In this document: positions 45,940 through 57,094 of the stretch, piece after piece
Layout of the letters: every line of letters starts with the position of its first letter
Numbering within the stretch: position 1 is the stretch's first letter
Assembly: GCA_944990035.1 (NCBI GenBank)
Contig: CALYLX010000033.1
Location: 62,001 to 126,000 of the forward strand
DNA: 64,000 nt
Direction of reading: 5' to 3'
Origin: Clitopilus passeckerianus
Lineage: Eukaryota; Basidiomycota; Agaricomycetes; Agaricales; Entolomataceae
Made by a program: the position numbers and the translations under genes
The notes under the pieces: model-generated
The model's input: only the letters and a program-made list of their open reading frames with translations
Database searches by the model: none
What the model was told of the DNA's origin: nothing

Positions 45940-48900
45940 CTAACTCGTGTCCAGGTTGCTCGCGTCCAATCGTGGCCTCTTGACATTCTTGGCTCCATCG
46001 GGCGTCGGTGAGGGAGGTTGGTCGGGATGTACAGCGTCATCATCGTCAAAAGCAGCAGCAAACGCAGCCCGGCGATCAGACTCTCGAATAGGAGAGCCAT
46101 CAACAATCACCGTCTCAGAGTGATTAATTTGACGTGGCTTTCCGAAGGGAAGTTGCGCAAGTAGTCAAGAGTTGTGAGCCGAGTTTGGTCTACCTTGGAG
46201 GTAAGATCCGCGTAGACTGGGTCCTCTGGCCGATTCTTGATTTTTGCGACGGCTTTCTCGATAGGTGCAAGGACATAGTCATGAATGGCTTCAAAAGCGG
46301 GCCATGTGTGTGCCCTGACGAGGACGTTGAACCACTCGTCCATCATCTCCTTCAATGGGCTAAAATAAGGATGGAAGTGGGGGCTGACTACCTGTGAATA
46401 ACTTTCCTCCTCGAAGAGCTGCGTCTTGAACTGGGCTAGTGCTGCGTCGTCCTCTTCCGCAAAGAGCCTGAGGTGAACGTCACGGATTGGTGCGTTTCCT
46501 GTTGTCCTCTCGGTAGTGGGCAGAAGCTCAGCCTGACGCTTCCCACCAGGTCCTTCCCGGGAAAGGCATATGTATGTGACGACCCAGAAATGAGACTCTT
46601 GATCGTGGATGGCGTTGTGACATATTGTTACAATTGATCGATGCTGACCTTCTCCCCATCCGTTGCGCCCTTCTCCGCTGAGTACACAGTCTCTCCACTC
46701 GTCCTTGATGACTTCGGGTGGGTCACCAGATGATAGATAGACTGGTTTAGCGTTACGCGGCCGTGGGCTCATAACACTCGTATTGCCCAAGATTTCTGGG
46801 CTTGCAAATGGTGCAGTGCCCTGTAAACTACCATGAGATGGGATTCTCGGAGCTGGATATTTTACGTACAGTGCGCTCCTTCTGGTGACCTTTCGCCTCC
46901 CTGAATTCAGGGACCGTATCTGACTAGGAAGATTTAACTTTTTGAACCTAAACATGGGAAATCTTCGCTCACCTCAGAGAGGAACCCAAACCGAAGCACT
47001 TCGGACTATGAGAAGCCAAAGTTTAGAGCATATTTCAAAACGGGGATGAGGAATGTACCGTTTGGTCTGAAGGGCGGGTCAGGCGGCCAAGGTCAACAAA
47101 GTAGGCTGCTATAGTCGTGCGATAGAGCCAGATGATACGGTCAAGCGCAGGCGGGATACTACCCATGTCCTTAGCGAGGTCTTCTCTCTGATCCTTGGCC
47201 TCTTGTTGATGTTGTTCTTTCATTTTTGGAAGATTGCGTGCCATTCCGAGTAGTGAGGGTGATCTCTTGTCCGTCTTCTTTCCGTAGTCGAAGTCAATTA
47301 TACAACACTCCGTCTTTGTGAGATCGCCCCGTGGTCCAGGGCGGATGAGGATGTTTCCAAAGCTGACATCTCGTTGCAAAGTTAGATGAACATGGTAGAT
47401 TTCTTTCTGTGCTGTTGAATTACAACCGTTGGTGAGCACCTTGTGCGTCTGGAAAAAATTAAGGCACATGCTCACCCCGAACACAACCCTCAATCACACG
47501 CAATAATTCTTCTAGGTTCCGGAACATCTGGAGCGGCCAACCATAGCCGTTAAGAAGCGTACGAGTCTGAACTCGGGAGATAATGCCTTCTGAACTGCCG
47601 TCGAACTCGATTTCAAGGTCGGTTAGAGCGAATACCAACATGCGAGGCTCAGCCTTCTCCTCATCGTCAACCCGCCGCTGTGTCCGTTTCCGAGCCTTGT
47701 CCGTTTGCTGGGCTGATTTGGCTCGCATGTCCTTCTGAGAGGTATACTTCAGACCGCGCCGTAAGTAGGACAAAGTGTCAACGCGAAGACCGTCGCTTAT
47801 GACCTCTTCTGATGATACAACTTGCGCAACGTGTCGTGCGCCTTTGGGTATCAGCTTCGACTCCACAAGAGACGCCGCTGGGCGCCAAGCTTGTTTAAGG
47901 ACGAATATCTGAAAGAAACTGTTACGGTATGCATGTGAATCTGGTAAGTCTTCAACTCACATCGTGGTTACTTGTCCAACAATCTTCCGACTTCATAACA
48001 GCCCACACAAGGGTGGCACGCCCAAACATGATTTCTGCCCTGGCAATGCTGATGGGCTCTATCGTCAGATAGGCAACCTAGTTGCAGAGGTTGGACTGCT
48101 AGTCGTCGAGGGGTCGTCATAGCTGGGCATCTCGAAGACCCAGCGCTTATGAGGGGCAGTATAAAATTTGAATTCAAGGTCGGGGTCGAATGAGTGGAGG
48201 GCGAGATTGGGTTCGGTGTGGCCCCGCCATACCCGCATTGAAGTGTCCCACCCCAGACTTTCGGGTGTTCCAAAGCTGCATGCTAGCACGATCTGGATCA
48301 GGGTTTTTGGTTCCTAGTGACCGAGATTAGGCGGGCAGTAATATATGGATCCTAGGCAGAACAGGTACCTTATGTATGTCGAAGGCTTTTTGAGTGCCGA
48401 CGACGCCAGAGCGGTCCAGGTACCAAACAGAGAGGTCGTTCTTCAATAAGAGGAGGCCAAATGTCGAACGGCGATCCAGCTGCTCTCGGAGGACTCGTTC
48501 CATGTAGGACAGAAGCTGAACAATTGGTTCAGTGGTTCGCTCCTTCTTCCGCTTGACTTCAACCACGACATTGGCGCGTGACCACCAAACAGCTACTGCC
48601 TTCAGCAACTCGTCGAGCTGTTCTTGTTTCTGAGAAACCCGCTTCATCAATTCGGGTTACCCTGAATGCAAACAAACTTGGTACCTCTTTGTTCCCCTCC
48701 AAGTCACCTTCTCTCAAATCCTCCTGCTACATAGAGAAAGGTCAGTTAAACTACTTCTTTCTCGAGATCAACTAAAATTGCTCACTGGTTTCTGGATGCG
48801 TAATAACAGATTTCCCGTTTCGTCCTGCTGTTCTCTAGTGAGGATAGCTAAGATGACGTCTGGCCGGATTAGAGATGCGTATTTCTGTAGAGATTTGGGA

Positions 48901-49311
48901 ACTTTGTTGGAAAAACGACGCCACTCAGTGATGAGTTTCAAATCGGTGGTGCCTTTGATAGAGAGGCTGGCCTTCCTGATTGCTTCAGCGGCGTTCGCGA
49001 GAACATCTCTTCGTATTCCTCTTCTTTCGCACCCTCCGGAGGCATGGCCTCCATGCTGAGGTTTTCGTGTCGTAGGAGCCCGTTTTGCATACGACCTCGT
49101 GGACAGCTGTGGTATCCTCTTCTGGAATAGGGAACATGGTATCAACGAAATCCTTGAGATCCACAAGGTAGGTGTGACCGTTGACAGCCATTCGTACTCG
49201 ACTCCTGATTTTCTGGGCCGCTGTCCTCTTTCCAGTTACACGGCGATTGTCAGAAGATTTGAAAGGCGTATCGAAGGCGAGGTTGCGGAATTGGCGGCTG
49301 ACCGTGGACAT
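45940..49311 (-). pseudogene. FunK1-type kinase-like gene C, frame-disrupted
   Basis: It starts MSTVSRQFRNLAFDTPFK at 49311, with TATATAAAGG 60 bp upstream. Exons mirror copies A and B: LIRPDVILAIL, a small 39-nt exon (EDLREGDLEGNKE), VWWSRANVVVEVKRKKE, REQLDRRSTFGLLL, LIQIVLACSFGTPESLGW, YGWPLQMFRNLEELL, LQRDVSFGNILIRP, CIIDFDYGKK, APFASPEIL and LDYLRNFPSE. Catalytic Asp and Asn are kept. One missing base at each of four sites breaks the frame: T4 at 49062-49065, near 49004-49012, CC at 48077-48078, and TTT at 46139-46141. Correct reading of the last one extends the tail (VDGSPIRESDRRAAF, KNVKRPRLD, NLS-like) to 45940. It is either a young pseudogene or an intact gene with assembly errors. 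Confidence 0.6.
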
Positions 49312-49371
49312 GTGTTAGGCACTAAGAGGAGCAGAATGGCAAATGACTGACTGTAAGAGGCCTTTCCACGA

Positions 49372-49381
49372 CCTTTATATA
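49372..49381 (-). promoter_or_regulatory. TATA box of FunK1 C
   Basis: TATATAAAGG on the minus strand, 61-70 bp before the ATG at 49311. Confidence 0.5.
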
Positions 49382-50288
49382 CGTGCAGAAAGGGGCCCGA
49401 GCCCAATGGATTCGCGCTTCCGACAGTCATAGGTGCCAACACGTGCTTTCGCGACGCGTCGCGTCATTGGGGGTTGCCGCTTATGGAAGTTAGCTACCAG
49501 TAGCTCGTCAGGCGAGGCTGCCAACATCAGGGCATAGTTGCTTCTTCCGAATCTTTTAGCTTGCTTTTTGCGGTCCGAGTGAGCCCGGAGCGAGCAGGCA
49601 CTATCACCGTGCACCATTAATCTTCCTCTATTTGTCCAATATCAACGAATTGCATGAGTTCAACCAAGAGTTTCACAGGTTCGGTCGATGCCTAACAGCT
49701 TTTGACTCCCTCGTCACCCATGCGTGCCACTTCTGCCACAAGCGTTGTAATATTCCGGGCTAACATCAGGTACAAAAACCACACAGCTTTACACCGAGTA
49801 TGATATCGAAGCCGGGGACCTTCCCAATCACTGGCAATCCGCGCAAGAACCCGCGCGGGTCATTCAAGCCCAATATCAGAATCTCTGAATATTCCGACGT
49901 TCACAGGTTCCTTGTCTAATCATCCGGCTCGCCAGACCCCTGCTCTGTAAAACCCGGTTCATGCTTTCCAAACTGAGGTAACGATGAAGACAGTGAGTAG
50001 GTAGTGCTTCCACCTGGGATGACATATCAACATCTGACCAACATGAATGTTGAGAGCAACGACAAACGTTGTTTTGGGACACAACGGATACAACATTTTA
50101 CAGGGACGTGAAGCCCTGGAATCTAGATTCTCGCTTTATATACACCGTGGCGGCTGAGGGACTGCTTTAGAGGACATACCTATGATCTACCGACTAAATT
50201 GAGTTCGTCTGTAATCCTGGGATTACTACAATCTGCCTATTGTACGGATATAGTGCGAGTACGCTGTTAAGCTAAGCTTAACAGTTAT
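49382..50288. other. Intergenic region upstream of FunK1 C
   Basis: About 0.9 kb; no supported gene. Confidence 0.4.
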
Positions 50289-50324
50289 GACCTTTTGGTG
50301 TAGTGGTTAGCACTCGTACTCTAG
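50289..50324 (+). repeat. tRNA-Gln-like 5' half fragment
   Basis: GACCTTTTGGTGTAGTGG followed by TTAGCACTCGTACTCTAG resembles the acceptor 5' strand, D arm (A box TGGTGTAGTGGTTAGCA) and anticodon 5' stem of a eukaryotic tRNA-Gln. The expected T arm with GGTTCGAATCC and a matching 3' acceptor strand are not found downstream. I call it a tRNA fragment or tRNA-derived relic, not a working tRNA. Confidence 0.45.
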
Positions 50325-51323
50325 CTACCTTACATCGTCCCGGCCTTGAGAACCCTCTTCGATAATGACCGATGACCAATTAATACCGCTGACCTTGTAC
50401 GGGATACGATGGTAAAATCCAACGCGATGGCCGTCGGACAGCGTCGGATCTGGGTTCGGAGCGTAACTTTGGGTTTGAGGGTTTTATGAGCCATGTTGCC
50501 ATCCCGAAGAGATTACAGGGCCGTGTAGGAATTTTAGTTAGTGATTATTAGGGATCTAAAGACGGCGGTCAGACTACCTTGTAGGCGTCGGAGGGGACGA
50601 TAAAGATAATAAGAAAGTAGACCACTTGCGCCACAACACTTCAGTTACTTTTATCGCTTGATCAAAGGGTTCCTGGGGATGGCTTGCTGGCCCATTGAGC
50701 CTTGACACGGGAAATCGAATTATATGAGGTCTTTTAGCTTTGGGGACATCCCGTAAAGCTATCAGACCTCAGAAGGTGAAGGTGGTTCAAGTTGACCCTC
50801 TGCGCTCGACCCTTGTTCGTCGGGAAGCGTCGATTGGCACAGAAAATTCCTCTATGAAAGAGATAAAGGGGCAGGTAAACATAGATTCTCCTTGTTGACT
50901 TACGCAAGCAAGAATTGTGTTTGGGGTTTGGCAACATGTTGGGGCCAAGGAATGAAACGGAGTGGACAAGACCTGCCATAATAACGGGGTGATCGTCATA
51001 TTTGATGGTGATTGCCGTCGTTCTTTTGACAGAACAGAGGAGAATTGTATATAGCCCTGGCAGCCATATACTTGGGCTATGAAGTGGTTGAGAGGTAGAA
51101 TCAATTGGGTCGGATAGTTAGCGTCGTTCGACGGAGTAGAGTTGTGCGACCCCCCTTTCCGGGTTGGGCTTTCCGCCTCAGACAGCCAATACAAGTTCAA
51201 AGTATTCGATAGGCAAGAAGACACATCTCTCTAGCTTGAATCCTGGGAGAAGATCACCTCCGCCCGCCCGTGCAAAGTCCAAACAATATCATGTTGACTC
51301 CCCCATGAACAACCACGTATACC
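50325..51323. other. Intergenic region between the tRNA-like fragment and SRPRB
   Basis: About 1 kb; no supported gene. ORF 50787-51224 (-) has no motif. Confidence 0.4.
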
Positions 51324-52461
51324 CTACATATTCTCCTCAATCCACACTCTCAACTCCCTCACACCCCCCTCCTGTCCTTGCTCACTTCCCCGCTTCTCAT
51401 CCAACCCCTCCTTCCTCGGCTTCGAGCTGGTCCCAACCCAACACACCTCCCCGCCCTCCCACTCACTAAACTTAAACACCCCTCCCTTCGGCCCAGTCGT
51501 CTCCAGCCCGCCCATCTCTCCACCCCCTACGGCGTCTTTCTCGTTCGACTCGGAGTCGCCCAGCCCTTCGATGGCTACACCTGACGAAGACGCAGAGCGC
51601 CGTTTTTGCAGTTCACGCTCGAGGACGGTCTTAATTCTTGTTATAGCGGTGGCGGATGAAGAGGTAGAGGTAGCCGTGGAGGAGGCGAGAAGGTCGATTT
51701 TGTGTGCGACTACGAGGAGCGTAGGAAGTGTTTGGGACGGCGGGAGGGAGGTTATTTCGTGCATCACCATGTGAAGGTGTCTATTCCGTACCAAGAATAG
51801 ATTTAATTTAGTCAATCTCATTGAATAGGGGGAAGGGAAGGAAGAAGAAAAACGCACTCAGCAACCCCAGCTCCATTCCTACTAACCGTGCTCGCATCAA
51901 CGACAAATGCGACCACACTTGCGTCGTTCATATATTCCTTGAACTGGTTCCTTATCCTTGGGTGACCCGGGATATCAACGACACGGATAGTTTTGTCATT
52001 GGAGAGTGGGATGAGAGAGGAGTTGGGTTGGATGGAGGTTAGTGTGGGAAGGGAGGTGCCATGTACGAGCTGTCGTAGGTATGACAGTCGATTAGTTGCC
52101 CGTCTCAAAGAGTGAATGTATAGAGAACGTACAGAAGCCAACAACGTAGTCTTCCCAGCATCCGGTGCACCCACCAACACCAACGAATTCCCTCGGGCTT
52201 TCGATCTTCTTCTGTTAAACGCTAGCAGTACTATGTGAAAACAAACCAAATAGTAGTCAATTCCTCAGTTTTCTCACCACCCTTGATGATGGGAGGAGAC
52301 GTACCGAGAATCACAACTAACGCAGCGACGAACGATCCTCCAAGAACGAGCTGTGACAAGGTCAAGTCCAAAATCTTGAGCCCAGTACCAGAAGTCCCTT
52401 CCTGGAGAGAGTCGCAGCCTCCGGGTGCGACGCAATTTGGTATTGACGAATCCTTTTCCAT
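51324..52461 (-). CDS. SRPRB: Signal recognition particle receptor subunit beta
   Basis: Four exons (52305-52461, 52133-52230, 51858-52069, 51324-51780), 307 aa. One N-terminal membrane helix (SQLVLGGSFVAALVVILVLL) is followed by a small GTPase domain: G1 LVLVGAPDAGKTTLLAS, then SIQPNSSLIPL, G3 VVDIPGHPRIRNQF, then VVAFVVDAST and G4 LLVVAHKIDLL. A long Ser/Gly/Glu insert (TSTSSSATA.. to the EWEGGEVCWVG segment) precedes the C-terminal helix, as in other fungal members. SRPRB anchors the SRP receptor alpha subunit in the ER membrane for co-translational targeting. G1 has GAPDAGKT instead of the usual GLxxSGKT, which is normal for this family. All phases fit. Confidence 0.9.
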
Positions 52462-52652
52462 GGTAGTAGTGGAATTGTGTCAAGGTGGTGGACGTTCTCC
52501 GAAGATCGTCGTGGCTGAGGTGGAAGCACAGCCACACGATTGAAGCAATTTCCCGTCTTCCGGTCACCAGGTCCGAAGTTACTTGGCCACAGGCCCAAAA
52601 TTCAACATAACCGATTAAGATTAACGCGAAAATCTACAAGTATTTCGTACTT

Positions 52653-55600
52653 CTACTGACCATCCGTCAAACCCTCCGAATCAACCTTCCTCTTTTTCTG
52701 CTGGACCTCTTCCTCATTCAATGTTGCCAACTTGGAAGAGTCTGGATGATCCAAGCCGTCGCAGTTCTTGCGCTTCAAATGTTGCTTCGTCTGTGGCTCG
52801 TGTTGCTGGACATCTTGGGGCTCCTTGCACAATCTCTCGTTGGCCTCCGTCGCACCTTGCTCTACTTGACCACCGGAGCCATCCAACTCCAGAGGTCCAC
52901 TGGCAGTCTTCTTGGCCATAGATGCTCACTCATAGGGAAATTCCGGAAATACTCCAGCTCCTTTCGACGCTCCTCGTTCACTGCTTCTTCCTCTTCAGTA
53001 GGCTTTTCCACATCTTCTTCGCCCGAGCCTCGGACTTTCACCAGAGCATCATCCAGCACCTTGAGAACGAAATCATGCAGCATCTCAAAGCTCGTATATC
53101 CATGTGCCATCTCCAGAATAAACCTCCACTCCTTCCACAATGTCTTGACAGGCTCAAAGTATGGCGAAAAATGCTTCGTGACGTGGTCGTCAGATCCCCT
53201 ATTGCGCAGGATTGAAGCCTTCTTGCGCGCGAAAGATCGAGTATCGGACTCCTCCCAATCGAATAGCTCGTTGAACAATTGGCGGAGTTCCTTGTCGGCA
53301 TCGGATAGACCATACTTCTCGACGTCCGATTCCTTCAAGTTGAGCACTCCCCGTGCGCGTTTGCGGCCAGGTCCAAACCGGGAAAGACAGATGTACGTGA
53401 ACGTCCAGAATAGAGCTTCGCTATCGTGTATGGCGTCGTGGAACCATTTATCAGAAGTGACATAGCAATCATGGACGTAGTCCTCGACGGCCGTCCAGGT
53501 GGTGTGTTCGGGTAATGGTCGCTTCTTACGCCCGCCAGCCACTGGTTCTGAAGTTAGGATCTCGGAACTCGCAAACGGGATAGTTGCCTAGAGAGCACAA
53601 GGAATGAATGAGTGACTTGGATACCCTAAGGGCGAGCGAGGACTTACCGTTCGTTCGTCTTTAGGTGTGGGGTGCGTGCTGAAATCCGGAACTGGTGTTT
53701 CCTTCATTGAAGCTTAAGTCAGGGCAGGAGAGACGCATGGATGGGGGCATAGTTACCTTTGGGAGGAGGCCGAAAATCGTTCGTGGTATCTAACATTAGC
53801 GGCCTCAGTCCCAATCGGAGGTCCTGAGTGAGCAGCTTACCTGCCAGGGGGGAAGGTCTTCATGTACTACCCGTGTTTCCATTTGCATGAAGCGCTGGAT
53901 GTAATAACGCCTTAGATACAAGCAAATGAACAGGTCGAGCTGGGGGTCCCAAGGTCAATTGTTTGTCACGCGCATTAAGAAGTACTCTTTATTCGCTTCG
54001 ACCTCTTCTGTGTCTGAGGCAGAAAGGGCCTCGAGGTTGTGGATGCATCCGAGAACTGAAGGTATCCATGACTCTGTTCGTTGGCCGTAGTCAAAGTCGT
54101 TAACTGTTGCATGTGTCTTCATATGATCGTCCCCAGTGGGACAGATAAGAATGTTATTAGGACTGACGTTGCGCTGTAAAGTGCCATAATCGAAATACAT
54201 CGTCTTTTGTGCTGTTGAGGATGAGTAATGTGTCAGTGTTTGAACAGAAGACACTAAGCTGGCGGCGTACCTTGAACCACTTGCTTGAGAGAGACCAATA
54301 ACTCCTCGAGGCTTCGAGAATGATGAAGTGGGCAGCCTTACTCTTCAAAAAGAATCCGTTTTTGAACAAGAGAGACTGGCTTCGGTTCCTGAGATGGCCA
54401 TGGGGATTTAGGTGCGTGATAGGGAACAACTTCCGACAAGTCCCATGCTCCCCTTGGCCTACCCCACGATTCTCGATACAACATCCATAGTGGGAGGGCC
54501 CAACCGTAATCGTTCACCGAGGGTACAGAATATGCCAACCCATGGCGCAAGTTCCCAAGAGTTGTCACAACTTCATTGCCTTCGCAGACCTTTTCTGCGG
54601 AATAGACCTTGCTGACATTTGGTAATCCTTTGGGTATGAGCTCTTCTTCCCCTTTGGCCGTCTCGGGCTGCCAGTTCTGTTTAAGAACCAGAAACTACGA
54701 ACATAATGTTAGTATATGTCGGACAGACCACAAAATGGAGGCGGTACCTCGTGATTCGGCTTCTTCAGATCTTCCAGCCTCATGGCAACCCATGTTACTG
54801 TGGCTTTTCCAGCTATTGTGTGGCTCGCAGAGAGATTCTTGATAGTCAGGAAATCCTCGTAGCTCGTAGATGCCTGCTCTGCGTCAGCGGCGACCTTGGA
54901 CGGCATGCTGATAACCCAATGTTTATTTGTGGCGCGCTTCTCGTAGTCTGGGAAGCCAATATCCGGGTGAAAAGAGAGTAGCAGCTCATTTCCTTCCCCT
55001 CTCCAAAGGCGCATGGTAGGATCCCATCCCAACGTGGACGGATCGCCATACGAACACCCGAGGATAACCTGGATGAACAATTCCGGTTTCTGCGACGAAA
55101 TAAATATGACAGAACCCCAACGAAACATGGGAAGGCGTACCTCATGAATATTGAAAGTCACTTGAGTACCCAAGAAACCGCTTCGGTCGACCGGCCATAT
55201 AGAAAGCTTTGCTCCGCACCACAAAAGGCCGAGACCACTGCGACGGTCGAGTTGTTCCTGAATCATTTGCTGGACATAACCAGTAACACCTTCGAGATGC
55301 TCTCTGTGCGTCTTTGAGGAACATTTATCCTCATAGCCTCGAACATCGACAGGTACAACGGCTCGAGACCACCATAAGGCTAGCAGGTCCTCCAAAATGG
55401 CAGCACCATCCTTGACGTCCTAAAGAATGATTGATCATATGGACAGGTTCGGGGGTCACGATACATACCTCGATTGGATTTTGCACAATATCAATCTAAT
55501 GAAATACTAGAATATCAGTGAAGGCAATCGATTAAACTAAAATATCTCCACCTGTTTTTTGATCTTTTCTTCTAGTTCTTCCCAAACCGTTTCTTCCGAT

Positions 55601-56036
55601 TTCGATAGGAGAAGCAAGGCTACATATGGTCGAACAAGGGGAGCTTTGACCCAGCCAGAAGCCTTTCTAAACACCTGTACCCACTTGCTTCTGAAAGGGA
55701 CCCTAAGTGTGTCTCCTTGGAGTCCTTCGCGAACAGACTTGATACTGTTGGCCGGTCCAACAAGGAATTCGTGACGCTCAATTGTCTGAGCCTCAGGAAT
55801 GCTCGAAGCCGAATCAGAATCCGACTCGTCATCATCCACTACTGCAGTGGGTGCAGTGGGTTCGCCTGACCATTTGCCCTCTTGGTACAGGCCGTTGTCT
55901 TTGAGTTTCTGAAAGGCAGCTTCGGCCTCTTTTTGAATGGAAATTTAGCATCGATGAATTCCTCTGTCTTGACCAGGAATGTTCTCGTCAAAGCCACCTC
56001 TCTAATCCGATCCTTGAAAGCAGAGGCACTTTCCAT
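52653..56036 (-). pseudogene. FunK1-type kinase-like gene D, multiply disrupted
   Basis: It is closest to copy A (start MESASAFKDRIREV, 27-nt exon IDIVQNPIE, a 342-nt exon of the same length). Lesions: a missing base in T5 at 55930-55934 breaks KFPFKK-EAEAAF; TAA at 54338-54340 sits where the family has the Tyr of YGWP, which here reads stop-G-C-P; the catalytic HRD is QRN (Asn at 54168-54170); the frame after the DFG-equivalent (NDFDYGQR) stops at 53955; and a missing base near 52920 breaks the tail. Family segments remain readable: WWSRAVVPVDVRG, LFIQVILGCSYGDPSTLGW, FWTFTYICLSRFG and LEYFRNFPMSE. It is a pseudogene even if one or two shifts are assembly errors. Confidence 0.75.
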
Positions 56037-56715
56037 AACCATTTTGTGCTGTTTCTGTCCCCATGTCAATATGTGGTACTGGGCCAGATAGACTGATGCG
56101 ACCTACCTAGAGGCTCAAAGGTAGTACAGACGTTGGAAGTTTGTCATGTAAGCCTGTAATAAAGACCACGCGTTCTAAAGTTTTCTGGCCATTTTCTGTT
56201 TGTGGGCACCATGTGATGCGATGCCAAACTGACCATCGTTGAGGCAGCAGAGGGCAACAGTTATCAAAGGTAGGCGGATTTCTCATCAGTCAGTCCATTT
56301 ACATACTACGGACAGACAAGCATAATTATGCCCTTGAAGGTAAAAGGCGTGCAAGTATAAGTGGTCCTGGTTTTCTTGCAAGTATACTTGTGGCAGTGCT
56401 GCTCGTATCCCGGAGCCTACAAGCCAGTGATCGCCTCATACTTGGAATTGGTATAGATGCCATGGTTGTTAATTTGGAAGCCAACTGGTAACCTCTAAAA
56501 GCTCACAGGCTACTTCCCCCAACATTGTACGTCATCTTATACACTGAACCCCTGAGCTTTGTCAATTAAGGAGTCGTTTGTTCAATTGAGGGCAAGCCTA
56601 ATAACCTCCCCCGCGGATACTAGCCAAGTACTGCGCGGAACAGCTCCAGCTCGCCCATGTAAGTAAGACCCCTCCTTGCGGTCCAGCGATGGAATTCATC
56701 CCTACTAAAGCATCC
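56037..56715. other. Region between FunK1 D and the knottin-like gene
   Basis: About 680 bp, divergent between FunK1 D (-) and the miniprotein (+). No other gene seen. Confidence 0.4.
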
Positions 56716-57026
56716 ATGTTCATCAAGCTGATCCCTTTGAGCACCGTTGTCGCTCTTGCCACTGTTGCTGCTGCCATCCCCAGTTCTGCGGGTACCACGA
56801 AAAGTGAGTGATAGTCTTGGCAAACGCACCGCGATCTGACTCCCACTGACATTAATCCTAGTCACTGAGCACCTTCAACCGCAGTGTCTTGAACGTGGCC
56901 ATCCTTGTATTTCCTCCAATGTATGTTGCAGTGGAGTCTGTGCATCGGTGGGAACGGTAGGAGATTTAAATTTTAACCCAATCTCGCAATGCATGACCTA
57001 ATTTGCAGTACAAACGCTGCTGGTGA
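56716..57026 (+). CDS. Secreted six-cysteine knottin-like miniprotein
   Basis: Three exons (56716-56803, 56862-56956, 57009-57026), 66 aa. A signal peptide (LIPLSTVVALATVAAAIPSS) is followed by a short spacer and a compact C-terminal domain with six cysteines spaced C-x6-C-x5-C-C-x3-C-x8-C. That is the inhibitor-cystine-knot framework, giving three disulfides. The last exon adds only five residues, including the sixth Cys, and the stop; reading through intron 2 (54 nt, with CTAAT branch-like and TTTGCAG) would place the last Cys differently and break the spacing. It is probably an extracellular stable miniprotein: a protease inhibitor, effector or antimicrobial; no activity can be assigned. 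It converges with the SAPS gene (stops 69 bp apart). Confidence 0.72.
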
Positions 57027-57094
57027 TGGATGGCTGATGGAAAATGCTCGGTTCGAATAGCGTCATGATATTGTCCAATTGTCTATAATCCAAA

